From positions 310,001 through 374,000 of the forward strand of contig NZ_JAFKJN010000005.1 of the NCBI RefSeq assembly GCF_017305915.1: a DNA stretch of 64,000 nt, given 5' to 3'. Source of the stretch: Reyranella sp. (lineage in GTDB: Bacteria; Pseudomonadota; Alphaproteobacteria; Reyranellales; Reyranellaceae). Positions 55,498 through 63,943 of this stretch are shown here, in pieces. Each line of letters begins with the position of its first letter. Within the stretch, counting starts at the first letter, position 1. The position numbers were made by a program, and so were the translations under genes. The notes under the pieces were generated by a model. The model was not told the DNA's origin and searched no databases. It saw nothing but the letters and a program-made list of their open reading frames with translations.

Positions 55498-56430
55498 ATG
55501 CGGACCGTGTGGACCATGGGCTTCGTGGCAGCGGCCGCCCTTTCCTTCTGTTTTCCGGATTTCATCGTCTTCCGCTTCACCCAGGCCGTGATCTGGGCGA
55601 TGGCACTGATCGGGCTGGTGCTGCTGTGCGGTGTCAGCGGCCAGTTCTCCTTCGCCCAGGCGGCTTTGTACGGCATGGGCGGCTATTCGGCGGCGTTGCT
55701 GGCGACCCATACGGCGCTGCCGGCCTCGCTGGCCCTGCTGGTCGCGCCGCTGGTCGGCTATGCCGCGGGCTATGGGCTGGGTCGCGTCGCCGCCCGACAC
55801 GATCTCTGGACCCAGGCGCTGATCGGCTATGCGCTGGCCATCGCCTTCCCGCAACTGCTGCGCTGGCGGGTGATCGAGCAGTGGACCGGCGGCGTGTCGG
55901 GCCTCTATCTCGACCTGCCTTCGGCGCCGTTCGAGGTCCTCAGCAGCGACCGCTGGCTGTATCTGCAGAGCCTGGCGCTGCTCGGCGCGGGCGCGTGGCT
56001 CGCCCACAACATCGTCACCAGCCGTTCCGGCCGCGCCCTGCTGGCAACGCGCGATCATGATCTGGCGGCGGCGGCACAGGGCATCGATGTCGTCGCGACG
56101 CGGGCGATCGCCACCGGGCTGGCCGGCGGCTACCTCGCCCTGGCGGGCTGCCTGTCGGCGATGCAGTACGGCTACGTCGGGCCGGTCAGCTACAACTTCG
56201 CCCTGTCGGTCCAGATGCTGTTCGGCCTGGTGGTCGGCGGCATGAACTCGATCGCGGGCGCCATCATCGGCGGCGTGGTGCTGGAGTTCCTGCCGGGGAT
56301 CGTCGCTGGGCTCGGCAAGGGCCTGTCGGCGCTGCTCTATGCGGTGCTGCTGATCGGCGCCATCGTGGCGATGCCCAACGGCATCGCCGGCGCGCTCAAG
56401 TTCCTCTCCCCTGTTCGGGGGAGAGGTTAG
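55498..56430 (+). CDS. Branched-chain amino-acid ABC transporter permease (LivM-type), orphan
   Basis: 310 residues, about eight membrane segments. LivM-like features: QFSFAQAALYGMGGYSAALLA, SRSGRALLATRDHDLAAAAQGIDV (EAA-type loop), GPVSYNFALSVQMLFGLVVGGMNSIAGAIIGG. No LivH, LivG, LivF or binding protein nearby, so it is isolated. The last residues (LSPVRGRG) come from the repeat at 56403-56426. Divergent from the VOC operon by 42 bp. Confidence 0.85.
   Translation: MRTVWTMGFVAAAALSFCFPDFIVFRFTQAVIWAMALIGLVLLCGVSGQFSFAQAALYGMGGYSAALLATHTALPASLALLVAPLVGYAAGYGLGRVAARHDLWTQALIGYALAIAFPQLLRWRVIEQWTGGVSGLYLDLPSAPFEVLSSDRWLYLQSLALLGAGAWLAHNIVTSRSGRALLATRDHDLAAAAQGIDVVATRAIATGLAGGYLALAGCLSAMQYGYVGPVSYNFALSVQMLFGLVVGGMNSIAGAIIGGVVLEFLPGIVAGLGKGLSALLYAVLLIGAIVAMPNGIAGALKFLSPVRGRG
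56403..56426. repeat. Short hairpin repeat at a convergent gene end
   Basis: Arms CCTCTCCCC (56403-56411) and GGGGAGAGG (56418-56426). It is translated as the C-terminus of the LivM-like permease, whose stop follows at 56428-56430, and lies 14 bp from the end of the convergent enoyl-CoA hydratase gene. Likely doubles as a terminator. Confidence 0.75.
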
Positions 56431-56439
56431 GAGAGGGGG

Positions 56440-57231
56440 TCAGTAGCCCTTGAACACCGGGGCGCGCTTCTCGACGAAGGCGCGGGCGGCTTCCTTGTGG
56501 TCCTCGGTCTCGCCGGTGCGGATCATGCGCGCGGCCTCGGAGTCGAGCGCCTCGGAGAGCGTGCCCTCCTCCGCCACCTTCATGTTCTTCTTCACGTGCC
56601 ACCACGCCACGCGCGGGCCGGCGGCGAGCTTCCGGGCGAAGGCCATGGTCTCGGCGTCGAGCTTGTCGTCCTCGATCACGCGGTTGGCGAGGCCGAGCTT
56701 CTCGATCTGCTCGGCGCTCAGGATCTCGGCGGTGAAGTAGAGCTCGCGCGCCTTGGCGGTGCCGACCAGCTTGTGCAGGAAATAGTGCGAGCCGAAGTCG
56801 CCCGAGAAGCCGACCTTGGCGAAGGCGGTGGTCATGCGCGCGTTCTTGCCGACGAAGCGCATGTCGGCCGCCAGCGCGATCGACAGGCCGGCGCCGGCCG
56901 CCACGCCGTTCACCATGGCGATGGTCGGCTTGCCCATCTCGTGCAGCAGCTCGGAGACGCGCATGCGGATGCGGATGTCGTGGACCTTGTCCTCGTAGGT
57001 CTTTTCCTGGTCGCGGCCGGCCGCCATCGACTTCACGTCGCCGCCGGCGCAGAACGCCTTCTCGCCCTGGCCGCGCACCACGACGCAGCCGATGGCGCGG
57101 CTCGACGCCGCTTCCTCGAGCGACTCGTTGAAGGCGTTCATCATGTCGCGCGAAAGCGCGTTCATCGCATCGGGGCGATTGAAGGTGAGCTTCATCACGC
57201 CGTCTTCGACGGACTTCAGCAGGTCGGGCAT
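56440..57231 (-). CDS. Enoyl-CoA hydratase/isomerase-family protein 1
   Basis: 263 residues from the ATG at 57231, ribosome site GGAGGAGA. Crotonase fold: LTFNRPDAMNALSRDMM, oxyanion holes in KAFCAGGDVKSMA and MVNGVAAGAGLSIALAADMRF, then GFSGDFGSHYFLHKLVG, where the family catalytic Glu positions are replaced by non-acidic residues or Asp, and a C-terminal KEAARAFVEKRAPVFKGY. May be an isomerase or a hydratase of atypical acyl-CoA. Divergent from a second hydratase. Confidence 0.88.
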   Translation of the reverse strand: MPDLLKSVEDGVMKLTFNRPDAMNALSRDMMNAFNESLEEAASSRAIGCVVVRGQGEKAFCAGGDVKSMAAGRDQEKTYEDKVHDIRIRMRVSELLHEMGKPTIAMVNGVAAGAGLSIALAADMRFVGKNARMTTAFAKVGFSGDFGSHYFLHKLVGTAKARELYFTAEILSAEQIEKLGLANRVIEDDKLDAETMAFARKLAAGPRVAWWHVKKNMKVAEEGTLSEALDSEAARMIRTGETEDHKEAARAFVEKRAPVFKGY

Positions 57232-57348
57232 GGATCTCCTCCGGGATTGCGGATTGCGTCTGTTGCAGCGAATGTTTCCCAAAGACTGAGCCCGCGCAAC
57301 GGCATTCCGTCTTGCTGCGCGGAACCTTCTGGAAGGAGCGCCCGATCC

Positions 57349-58188
57349 ATGGCCTACGAGACCCTGCTGACGCAACTGGAAGACGGCGCCATGACCGTGA
57401 CACTCAACCGGCCGGACAAGCTCAACGCGTTCAACACGGCGATGAGCCGCGAGCTCATCGACTTCTTCCACGGCGTCAACGCGATGGACGAGGTGCGGGC
57501 GATCATCGTCACCGGCGCCGGCCGCGCCTTCTGCGCTGGCGCCGACATCTCGGGCGGCAGCGGCGCCTTCCAGGTGTGGAACGACGGCAGCAAGCCGGTG
57601 AAGCGCGATCCCAGGGAGTCGATCACCTTGGCGATCTTCAACTGTCTCAAGCCGATCGTGGCGGCGATCAACGGCGCGGCGGTCGGCGTCGGCATCACCA
57701 TGTGCCTGCCGATGGACATCCGCATGATCTCGACGGCAGGCAAGATCGGCTTCGTGTTCAACAAGCGCGGCATGGCGATGGAGGCCGGCTCCTCGTGGTT
57801 CCTGCCGCGCCTGGTCGGCATGCAGCAGGCGCAGGAATGGGTGATGACCGCCGAGCTGTTCGGTGCCGAGGAAGCGCTCAGGGGCGGCCTGGTGCGCTCC
57901 GTCCATGCCCCCGAGGAGCTGCTGCCCGCGGCGCAAGCACTGGCGAGGAAGTTCGCCGCCAGCGGCTCGTCGTCGGTCGCGGCCGCGGTCAACCGCCGGC
58001 TGATGTGGAGCATGATGGGCGCGCAGGATCCGCTCGACGCGGTGACGCTCGACGTCGCCTGCGTCGGCTACCTCGCCGCCGGCGCCGACGCGCAGGAAGG
58101 CATCAAGTCGTTCTTCGAGAAGCGGCCGCCGGCCTTCCCGCTCAAGCCGTCGAAGGACATGCCGCCCTTCGGGCCGTGGGCCGACTAA
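57349..58188 (+). CDS. Enoyl-CoA hydratase/isomerase-family protein 2
   Basis: 279 residues from the ATG at 57349 (GGAAGGAG upstream). VTLNRPDKLNAFNTAMS, RAFCAGADISGGSGAF, AINGAAVGVGITMCLPMDIRM, GFVFNKRGMAMEAGSSWFLPRLVG with a Glu at a catalytic position, FFEKRPPAFPLKP. Resembles crotonases with a wide loop after the first oxyanion hole. Acts on a CoA thioester, identity unknown. 117 bp from protein 1, opposite direction. Confidence 0.88.
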   Translation: MAYETLLTQLEDGAMTVTLNRPDKLNAFNTAMSRELIDFFHGVNAMDEVRAIIVTGAGRAFCAGADISGGSGAFQVWNDGSKPVKRDPRESITLAIFNCLKPIVAAINGAAVGVGITMCLPMDIRMISTAGKIGFVFNKRGMAMEAGSSWFLPRLVGMQQAQEWVMTAELFGAEEALRGGLVRSVHAPEELLPAAQALARKFAASGSSSVAAAVNRRLMWSMMGAQDPLDAVTLDVACVGYLAAGADAQEGIKSFFEKRPPAFPLKPSKDMPPFGPWAD

Positions 58189-58255
58189 CTGCGAAATTGG
58201 CGACTTGGAACGTATCGCCCGCCGGCGTCTAATGGCGGCCTCGTCGGAGGTGCCC

Positions 58256-59851
58256 ATGTCGCCTGACTCAGCGTTCGCTTCGAGTACGACCGACCCTCTC
58301 TACAAGGCCCTCGAGGAACGCATCCTCGACCGCGACCAGAAAGGCGCGAGCGAGGTCTACTACGGCCTTGTGAAATCGGGCCGGCCGCTGCCGGAGATGC
58401 TGCGCGAGGCGGTGCGCATCCATGCGCCCTACACCCACGTGCCCTATCACGAGCGTCTCGACGACGGCTATGTGAACTTCGTCAACAACGACCATTGCCT
58501 GCTGAGCGCGCGCGCGTCGCTGCACCTGTCGAAGATGGTGCCGAGTGCGGCCGCCGGCCTGCCGCTGGCGCAAACCATCTGGTACATCCCGACCGGGCTC
58601 GACATCTGGAACCAGAAGATCGGCAAGGCGCCCGGCCACTATTCGCGCGCCATGAAGGTCGAAGGAACGCCGCCGTCGCCGGTGGTGCACTGGCCCGACC
58701 AGGAGCCGCTGGCGCTCGACGGGCCGCTGAAGCAGCGGCTGGACCATTGGGCGACGCTGGTGCATCGCGGCCAGGTGATCGACGCCTATCGCGTGTTCCT
58801 CGGCCTGATGGAGATTCCCGCCGAGCGGCGCGCGGCGCTGGCCGAGCTGGTTTTCGCCGGCCTGATCGACATTCAGGACCGCTCGTTCCAGAACCGCTCC
58901 TACACCACCGGCCACAAGTCGTTCCGCGCCCGCGCCACGGTCGAGCTGGGCGACGCGATCGGCTGGGACGCCGCGCACGACGTGCTCTATGCCGGCGCGC
59001 TCGACATCGCGGTCGGCCCGCGCTGGTACTCGCTCTACGAGGTCGCCTGCAACGCGGTGATGGTCTATCTCGGCGGCCAGACGCTGCACGCGGTGCCCTA
59101 CGCCGGCGCGACCGAGCTCGAGCGCGAGATCCTCGCCAACAACAAGGCGCCGCTCAGCCAGCCGGAGTCCGACGCGCTGCTTGACGCCGTGCTGCGCCAG
59201 CCCGAGCCGGCGTACCTGCTCAAGGTCACCGAGCTCCTGAAGGCCGGCAGGAGCGCGCGCTCGATCCTCGATGCGCTGCAGGTCGGCGCTGCCCAGGTCG
59301 TGATCGAGACGCACAACGAGCTCAACTTCTCCCTGCCGCAGCACTGCTACGAGTACCACAACACGCTGGGCTGGTTCTGGGACAGCTTCGAGCATCCGCA
59401 GCGGATCAAGCTGCTCTATCTCGCGGCCGCCTATCTCAACCAGGCGGCGCACCACCAGCGGCTGACCGGCGACCTGCTGCCGCCGCGCATCGAGAAACCC
59501 GACGCTTCCGGCCTCGACGCCGAGCGCATCGCGGCCGCGGTCGAGGCCGCGACGCTGGCGCTCGACGCACCCAAGGCGGTCGGCTGGACGCAGGCCTATC
59601 TGGAGAGCGGGCACGACACGGCGCCGCTGGTGCGGGCGTTGGCGATGGCCTGCTCGCGGCTGGGCAACGATCCGCACAACCAGGAGATCGCGCTCTGCCA
59701 GCTCGAGGATTTCGGCAAGAACCGCAATCCCGGCCGCGGCCGGCTGCTGCTTGCCGCCGCCCAGCACACCGCGCGGCATCGCAAGTACGGCGATCCGCAG
59801 GATTGCAGCCGCCGCTTCGGCCAGGCGCTGGGCATCGCGTCGCTGCATTGA
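58256..59851 (+). CDS. Large protein of unknown function, 531 residues
   Basis: ATG at 58256 is chosen for the GGAGGTG just upstream; the frame is open to TTG 58205. No family recognised. Mostly alpha-helical and soluble. Conserved-looking His/Tyr/Asn-rich stretches are HAPYTHVPYHERLDDGYVNF, NNDHCLLSARASLHL, HYSRAMK, SYTTGHKSF and NFSLPQHCYEYHNTLGWFWDSFEHP, suggesting a metal or cofactor site and enzymatic function. Questin-oxidase-like proteins were considered but the match is weak. Next to hydratase 2 and TetR/P450 genes. Confidence 0.72.
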   Translation: MSPDSAFASSTTDPLYKALEERILDRDQKGASEVYYGLVKSGRPLPEMLREAVRIHAPYTHVPYHERLDDGYVNFVNNDHCLLSARASLHLSKMVPSAAAGLPLAQTIWYIPTGLDIWNQKIGKAPGHYSRAMKVEGTPPSPVVHWPDQEPLALDGPLKQRLDHWATLVHRGQVIDAYRVFLGLMEIPAERRAALAELVFAGLIDIQDRSFQNRSYTTGHKSFRARATVELGDAIGWDAAHDVLYAGALDIAVGPRWYSLYEVACNAVMVYLGGQTLHAVPYAGATELEREILANNKAPLSQPESDALLDAVLRQPEPAYLLKVTELLKAGRSARSILDALQVGAAQVVIETHNELNFSLPQHCYEYHNTLGWFWDSFEHPQRIKLLYLAAAYLNQAAHHQRLTGDLLPPRIEKPDASGLDAERIAAAVEAATLALDAPKAVGWTQAYLESGHDTAPLVRALAMACSRLGNDPHNQEIALCQLEDFGKNRNPGRGRLLLAAAQHTARHRKYGDPQDCSRRFGQALGIASLH

Positions 59852-59881
59852 CGTGCTGGAGGGGCGTGCCCCCAGCCAAAG

Positions 59882-60415
59882 TCAGCGCAAGGCAACGACC
59901 ATCGCTCGGGCAACCTCGGCCGGCGACTTGCCGCCGGGCCGGTACCAGGTGCGCGTCCAGTTGAGCGCGCCCAAGAGGTGCAAGCGCCATAGGCTACGGT
60001 CGGTGCCGGCCGGCAGCGGCAGCGCCGCGACCAGCTCGACGAAGCGCTTCTCGTAGCCGTCGCGCAGGGTCACCAGCCGGCGCCGCAGCCGGCTGTCGAG
60101 CTGGCCGAGGTCCGCCGTCATAACCGCGGCGTGCGCCGCATCGGCCAGCAGCGATCCGAGATGCGCCGCGCAGGCCGCCTCGAGCCGCGGCCAGGGCCCG
60201 CGCGCCTTCTCCAGCGCCTCGTCGACCGCGGCGCCGATCTCGGCCACGCCGGCCTCATAGACGGCGGCGATCAGGTCGTTTTTCGAGGGGAAGTGGTAAT
60301 ACATCGAGCCGGCCAGCATGCCGGCGCGGGCCGCGATGTCGCGCATCGAGGTCGCCTCGAAGCCGTTCTTGGCGAACAGCCGGGCCGATACCGACAGGAG
60401 CTTGGCGCGCGACAT
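59882..60415 (-). CDS. TetR-family transcriptional regulator
   Basis: 177 residues. HTH: LFAKNGFEATSMRDIAARAGMLAGSMYYHFPSKNDLIAAVYE, then a ligand-binding helical domain ending LNWTRTWYRPGGKSPAEVARAM. This C-terminal WYRPGG motif is common in regulators of acyl-CoA or steroid-type catabolism. Divergent from the P450 gene, with a perfect inverted repeat between them. Confidence 0.92.
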   Translation of the reverse strand: MSRAKLLSVSARLFAKNGFEATSMRDIAARAGMLAGSMYYHFPSKNDLIAAVYEAGVAEIGAAVDEALEKARGPWPRLEAACAAHLGSLLADAAHAAVMTADLGQLDSRLRRRLVTLRDGYEKRFVELVAALPLPAGTDRSLWRLHLLGALNWTRTWYRPGGKSPAEVARAMVVALR

Positions 60416-60433
60416 GTCGGCCCGAGTCTATCA

Positions 60434-60451
60434 ACCAAACACTTGTTTGGT
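60434..60451. promoter_or_regulatory. Putative TetR operator
   Basis: Perfect palindrome ACCAAACA-CT-TGTTTGGT in the 62-bp gap between tetR (minus) and P450 (plus), 18 bp before the tetR start codon. Position and dyad fit autoregulation and control of the P450/quinone-reductase genes. Confidence 0.78.
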
Positions 60452-60477
60452 AAGCCGGCTGCCGCTAGCCTCAGGCC

Positions 60478-61701
60478 ATGTCGTACGTCTTCGACCTCGG
60501 CCGGCCCGAGACCAACGCCAACCCGTTCCCCGAGTTCGCGCGGCTGCGCGCCGAGGACCCGGTGCACTGGTCGCCGGCGATGAAGGCCTGGATCGTCACC
60601 CGCTACGCCGATGTGAAGCAGGTCGCACTCAACAACCGGCAGATCTCGGCCGACCGGCTGACCCCGTTCTTCAAGACCAACGCTGAGTACCGGCGCGGCT
60701 CGATCGAGAGCCTGGTGCGCTACCTCAATCACTGGATGGTGTTCCGCGACCCGCCCGACCACACCCGCCTGCGCCGGCTGTTCACCAAGGCCTTCACCCC
60801 GACCTCGGTCGAGAACCTGCGGCCCAACATCGAGGGCATCGTCGCCCACCTGATCGACAGCATGGAGGCGCGGGCGCGGCGCGGCGAGCCGGTCGACTTC
60901 ATCGCCGACTTCGCCTATCCGCTGCCGGCCTCGGTGATCATGGACCTGCTGGGCGTGCCGCGCGCCGATCTCGACCGGGTGAAGCTGTGGTCGGACGACA
61001 TCGCGCTGTTCATCGGCACCGCCCAGGTCGCCGGCAACAAGTACCTGCGTGCCGAGGCGGGCGCGAAGGCGATGTCCGATTACTTCGGCGGCCTGATCGA
61101 GGCGCGCGCCGCGGCGCCGACCGACGACATGATCAGCCACCTGGTGCTGGCGCGCGACGACCGCGACGCACTCTCGACCGACGAGATCATCGGCACCTGC
61201 ATCCTGCTGCTATTCGCCGGCCACGAGACCACGACCAACCTGATCGGCAACGGCTTCCTCTACTCGATGAAGAATCGCGAGCAGTGGCAGCGCCTGGTCG
61301 CCGATCCGGCCCTGGCCGATTTGGCGGTCGAGGAATATCTGCGCTACGACGGCCCGTCGGGCGCGCTGGCGCGCGTGGCGGCGGCCGACCTGGAGATGGG
61401 CGGCAAGGCGATCCGCGAGGGCCAGCGCGTCTTCGCCTTCATGAACTCGGCCAACCGCGACCCCGAGGCGTTCGACGATCCCGAGCGGTTCGACATCGGC
61501 CGGCCGGCCAACCCGCACGTGACCTTCGGTCACGGCATCCACTTCTGCCTCGGCGCGCCGCTGGCCCGTCTGGAATCGAAGATCGCCGCACAGCGCCTGG
61601 CCGAGCGCCTGCCCGGCATCCGGCTCAGCGGCGAGGGCGAGCCGGAGTGGCACGATTCGCTGATCCTGCGCGGCGTGAAGAGCCTGCCGGTCCTGCTATA
61701 G
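60478..61701 (+). CDS. Cytochrome P450
   Basis: 407 residues. I-helix LLFAGHETTTNLIG (acid-alcohol pair ET), K-helix ExxR in VEEYLRYDGP, PERF-type region (NRDPEAFDDPERFDIGR), haem-binding FGHGIHFCLGAPLARLE with the cysteine ligand. Soluble bacterial class; needs external ferredoxin and reductase, not encoded beside it. Substrate unknown. First of a short operon with the MDR quinone reductase. Confidence 0.94.
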   Translation: MSYVFDLGRPETNANPFPEFARLRAEDPVHWSPAMKAWIVTRYADVKQVALNNRQISADRLTPFFKTNAEYRRGSIESLVRYLNHWMVFRDPPDHTRLRRLFTKAFTPTSVENLRPNIEGIVAHLIDSMEARARRGEPVDFIADFAYPLPASVIMDLLGVPRADLDRVKLWSDDIALFIGTAQVAGNKYLRAEAGAKAMSDYFGGLIEARAAAPTDDMISHLVLARDDRDALSTDEIIGTCILLLFAGHETTTNLIGNGFLYSMKNREQWQRLVADPALADLAVEEYLRYDGPSGALARVAAADLEMGGKAIREGQRVFAFMNSANRDPEAFDDPERFDIGRPANPHVTFGHGIHFCLGAPLARLESKIAAQRLAERLPGIRLSGEGEPEWHDSLILRGVKSLPVLL

Positions 61702-61721
61702 GGCGCGCTATAGTCGGCGGC

Positions 61722-62729
61722 ATGAAAGCGATGATCTGCCGCCGGTGGGGCGGCCCCGAAGACTTGGCGCTCGAGGAGGTCGCGCCGCCGCCGCTCAAGG
61801 ACGGCCAGGTGCGCATCCGCATCAAGGCGGCGGGCGTGAGCTTTGCGACGACGCTGGTGATCGCCGGCAAGTACCAGCGCAAGCCGCCGCTGCCGTTCGC
61901 GCCGGGCACGGAGTGCTCGGGCGTGGTCACCGAGGTCGGGCCGGGCTGCACACGCCTCAAGGTCGGCGACGAGGTCGTGGCGGTGCTCGACTGGGGCGGG
62001 CTCGCCGAGGAGACCGTCGCTCACGAGGTCAATGTCTTCCCGAAGCCGAAGACCGTGGGCTTCGTCGAGGCGATCCAGCTCGCGATCTCCTATCCGACCT
62101 CGGCGGGGTCGCTGACCTGGCCGCACGTGCTGGACGTGCAGAAGGGCCAGACCCTGCTGGTCCATGCGGCGGCAGGCGGCGTCGGCATGGCGGCGGTCGA
62201 GATCGGCAAGATCCTGGGCGCGACGGTGATCGCGACCGCGGGCGGGCCGCGCAAAGTAGCCTTCGCGAAGGAGCGCGGCGCGGACCACGTGATCGACTAC
62301 CGGGCCGCCGACTTCCGCGACGAGGTGCTGAAGCTCACCGGCGGCCGCGGCGTCGATCGCGTCTACGATCCGGTCGGTGGCGAGGTGTTCACCCAGTCGC
62401 TGCGCTGCATGGCGGTCGAGGCGCGCATCTGCCCGATCGGCTTCGCCGGCGGCACGATCCCGCAGGTCCCTGCCAACATCCTGCTGGTCAAGTCGATCGC
62501 CGTGATGGGCTTCAACTACGGCTACTATGTCGGCTGGAGCCCGCACGATGCGCGCTTCGAGGAGGCCGACCGCACCTTCGCGCTGATGGAGCGCATCCGC
62601 GGCTGGTGCGAGGCGGGGCTCTGCCGGCCGCATGTCGACCGCACCTACAGGCTCGAGGAGGCGTCGCAGGCGATGCAGGCTCTGCTGGAGCGCAGCGTCA
62701 CCGGCCGGGTCGCCGTTACGATTGAATGA
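61722..62729 (+). CDS. NADPH:quinone oxidoreductase-like MDR (zinc-free)
   Basis: 335 residues: MKAMICRRWGGPEDLALEEV, GVSFATTLVIAGKYQRKPPLPFAPG, GDEVVAVL, cofactor loop LLVHAAAGGVGMAAVEIGKILGA, and the end LERSVTGRVAVTIE. Lacks catalytic zinc ligands, as in QOR. NADPH-dependent reduction of quinones or enones. 20 bp after P450; overlaps the next gene by 4 bp. Confidence 0.9.
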   Translation: MKAMICRRWGGPEDLALEEVAPPPLKDGQVRIRIKAAGVSFATTLVIAGKYQRKPPLPFAPGTECSGVVTEVGPGCTRLKVGDEVVAVLDWGGLAEETVAHEVNVFPKPKTVGFVEAIQLAISYPTSAGSLTWPHVLDVQKGQTLLVHAAAGGVGMAAVEIGKILGATVIATAGGPRKVAFAKERGADHVIDYRAADFRDEVLKLTGGRGVDRVYDPVGGEVFTQSLRCMAVEARICPIGFAGGTIPQVPANILLVKSIAVMGFNYGYYVGWSPHDARFEEADRTFALMERIRGWCEAGLCRPHVDRTYRLEEASQAMQALLERSVTGRVAVTIE

Positions 62730-63037
62730 TCCTTGACATCCTCGCACAAGCGATCCGCGACAAGCGCTGCCTGACGGCGATCCACAAGCGCACGCGCCGG
62801 CATTTCGCGCCGCATGCCGTGGGCTTCACCTCGAAGAACGTCCCGGCCGCCTTCGTCTTCCAGTATCGCGGCGAGACGACCAGCAGCCTGCCGTTCAAGG
62901 GTGAATGGCGCTGCCTGCACATCGAAGATCTGAGCCACGTCGCCGAGAACGGCGACCGCTGGCGGACGCCGTCCAACTACAGCCTCAAGCGCCAGACCTG
63001 CCTGGAGCAGATCGCGCTGGCGGTGCCGGAAGGTTAG
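62726..63037 (+). CDS. Conserved hypothetical protein, 103 residues
   Basis: Starts at an ATG overlapping the quinone reductase stop (ATGA). MILDILAQAIRDKRCLTAIHKRTRRHFAPHAVGFTSKNVPAAFVFQYRG followed by WRCLHIEDLSHVAENGDRW. The beta-rich pattern recalls the WYL-like SH3-fold regulators but is too short to be sure. Stops with a TAG that is the left outer edge of the palindromic element. Confidence 0.65.
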   Translation: MILDILAQAIRDKRCLTAIHKRTRRHFAPHAVGFTSKNVPAAFVFQYRGETTSSLPFKGEWRCLHIEDLSHVAENGDRWRTPSNYSLKRQTCLEQIALAVPEG

Positions 63038-63159
63038 AGCGAATTCCGAGCAGATGGAATCGCTCGCGGTTCCATCTGCTCGGAATTGCGCGCACGGGGG
63101 TTGTTGTTGCAGCAGGCATATTCCGTTCGGCTGATTCCAGCCGAACGGAATATGCTCTA
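63035..63159. repeat. Double-hairpin palindromic element between convergent genes
   Basis: Two perfect 18-bp stems: AATTCCGAGCAGATGGAA (63042-63059) with 63070-63087, and GCATATTCCGTTCGGCTG (63116-63133) with 63138-63155. The whole is framed by TAGAGC (63035) and GCTCTA (63159). Both outer hexamers contain the stop codons (TAG) of the two flanking convergent genes. Looks like a REP/BIME-type or MITE-like unit. Confidence 0.92.
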
Positions 63160-63531
63160 GCTGGTCTTCTTGCCGAGCTTGGCGTCGAACTTGCAGTAGC
63201 CGTCGAGCAGCACCTTGGACTCCGTGCCGTTGATGGTGCCTGTCACGTCCATGGTGTTGCCGCCGCCGACCACGGCCTTGGTCTTGAACACGCCGCCCTG
63301 GCCGAGAGTCGCCTCGAAATGGCGCTGGTCGCGGCCTTCCTGCTGGAACTGGCCCTTCACCGCGTTGCCCTCGACCGTGACGTTGATCGTCATCTTGTAG
63401 CGGTCGCACTTGGAGCTGCCGGCCACGTTCTGGCCCATGCCGGTCCAGGTATAGGCCGCCTGCTGGGCAAAAGCCGCGCCAGCGAACAGAGCGGTGGCGA
63501 AAACACTGGCGAGGATCGCTTGCTTGGTCAC
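63157..63531 (-). CDS. Secreted protein of unknown function, copy 1
   Basis: 124 residues from a GTG at 63531 with AGGGAG 10 bp upstream (TTG 63552 is an alternative). Signal peptide KQAILASVFATALFAGAAFAQ, then a beta-rich domain: YTWTGMGQNVAGSSKC, MTINVTVEGNAVKGQFQQ, GVFKTKAVVGGGNTMDVTGTI, VLLDGYCKFDAKL. Two Cys could form a disulfide. Similar to the next gene throughout. Family unknown. Confidence 0.75.
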   Translation of the reverse strand: MTKQAILASVFATALFAGAAFAQQAAYTWTGMGQNVAGSSKCDRYKMTINVTVEGNAVKGQFQQEGRDQRHFEATLGQGGVFKTKAVVGGGNTMDVTGTINGTESKVLLDGYCKFDAKLGKKTS

Positions 63532-63556
63532 GGTACTCGTCTCCCTGATCAAAGAA

Positions 63557-63922
63557 CTACGACTTGCGGCTGAGCTTGCCTTCGAACTTGCAATAGCCGT
63601 CGAGCAGGATGCGGCCTTCCTTGTCCGAGATCGTGCCGTTCACATCCATGGTGTTGCCCTCGCCGACATCGGCCTTGGTCTTGAAGGCGCCCTTGTCGTC
63701 GAGGGTGGCGGTGAACGCCCGCTCCGGCCGGCCCTGCTGCTTGAACAGGCCCTTCACGGCCTTGCCGTCCACGGTGACGTCGATGGTGATCTGATAAGTC
63801 GCGCACCTGGAGGTGCCGGCGACGCCGGTGCCCATGCCGGTCAGGCTGTAGACCGCGGCCTCGGCCCAGGCGGCACCGATGCCGAAAAGAGCAAGGGCCA
63901 TCCCCAGCGTCAAAGTCCTCAT
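63557..63922 (-). CDS. Secreted protein of unknown function, copy 2
   Basis: 121 residues. Signal MRTLTLGMALALFGIGAAWA; mature part YSLTGMGTGVAGTSRCATYQITIDVTVDGKAVKG, GAFKTKADVGEGNTMDVNGTI, ILLDGYCKFEGKLS. Same length, cysteines and motif order as copy 1, so a tandem duplication. Upstream of copy 1 on the same strand (25 bp gap to its GTG). Confidence 0.78.
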   Translation of the reverse strand: MRTLTLGMALALFGIGAAWAEAAVYSLTGMGTGVAGTSRCATYQITIDVTVDGKAVKGLFKQQGRPERAFTATLDDKGAFKTKADVGEGNTMDVNGTISDKEGRILLDGYCKFEGKLSRKS

Positions 63923-63943
63923 CGCTCCCCTGCTCCCCCGTCA

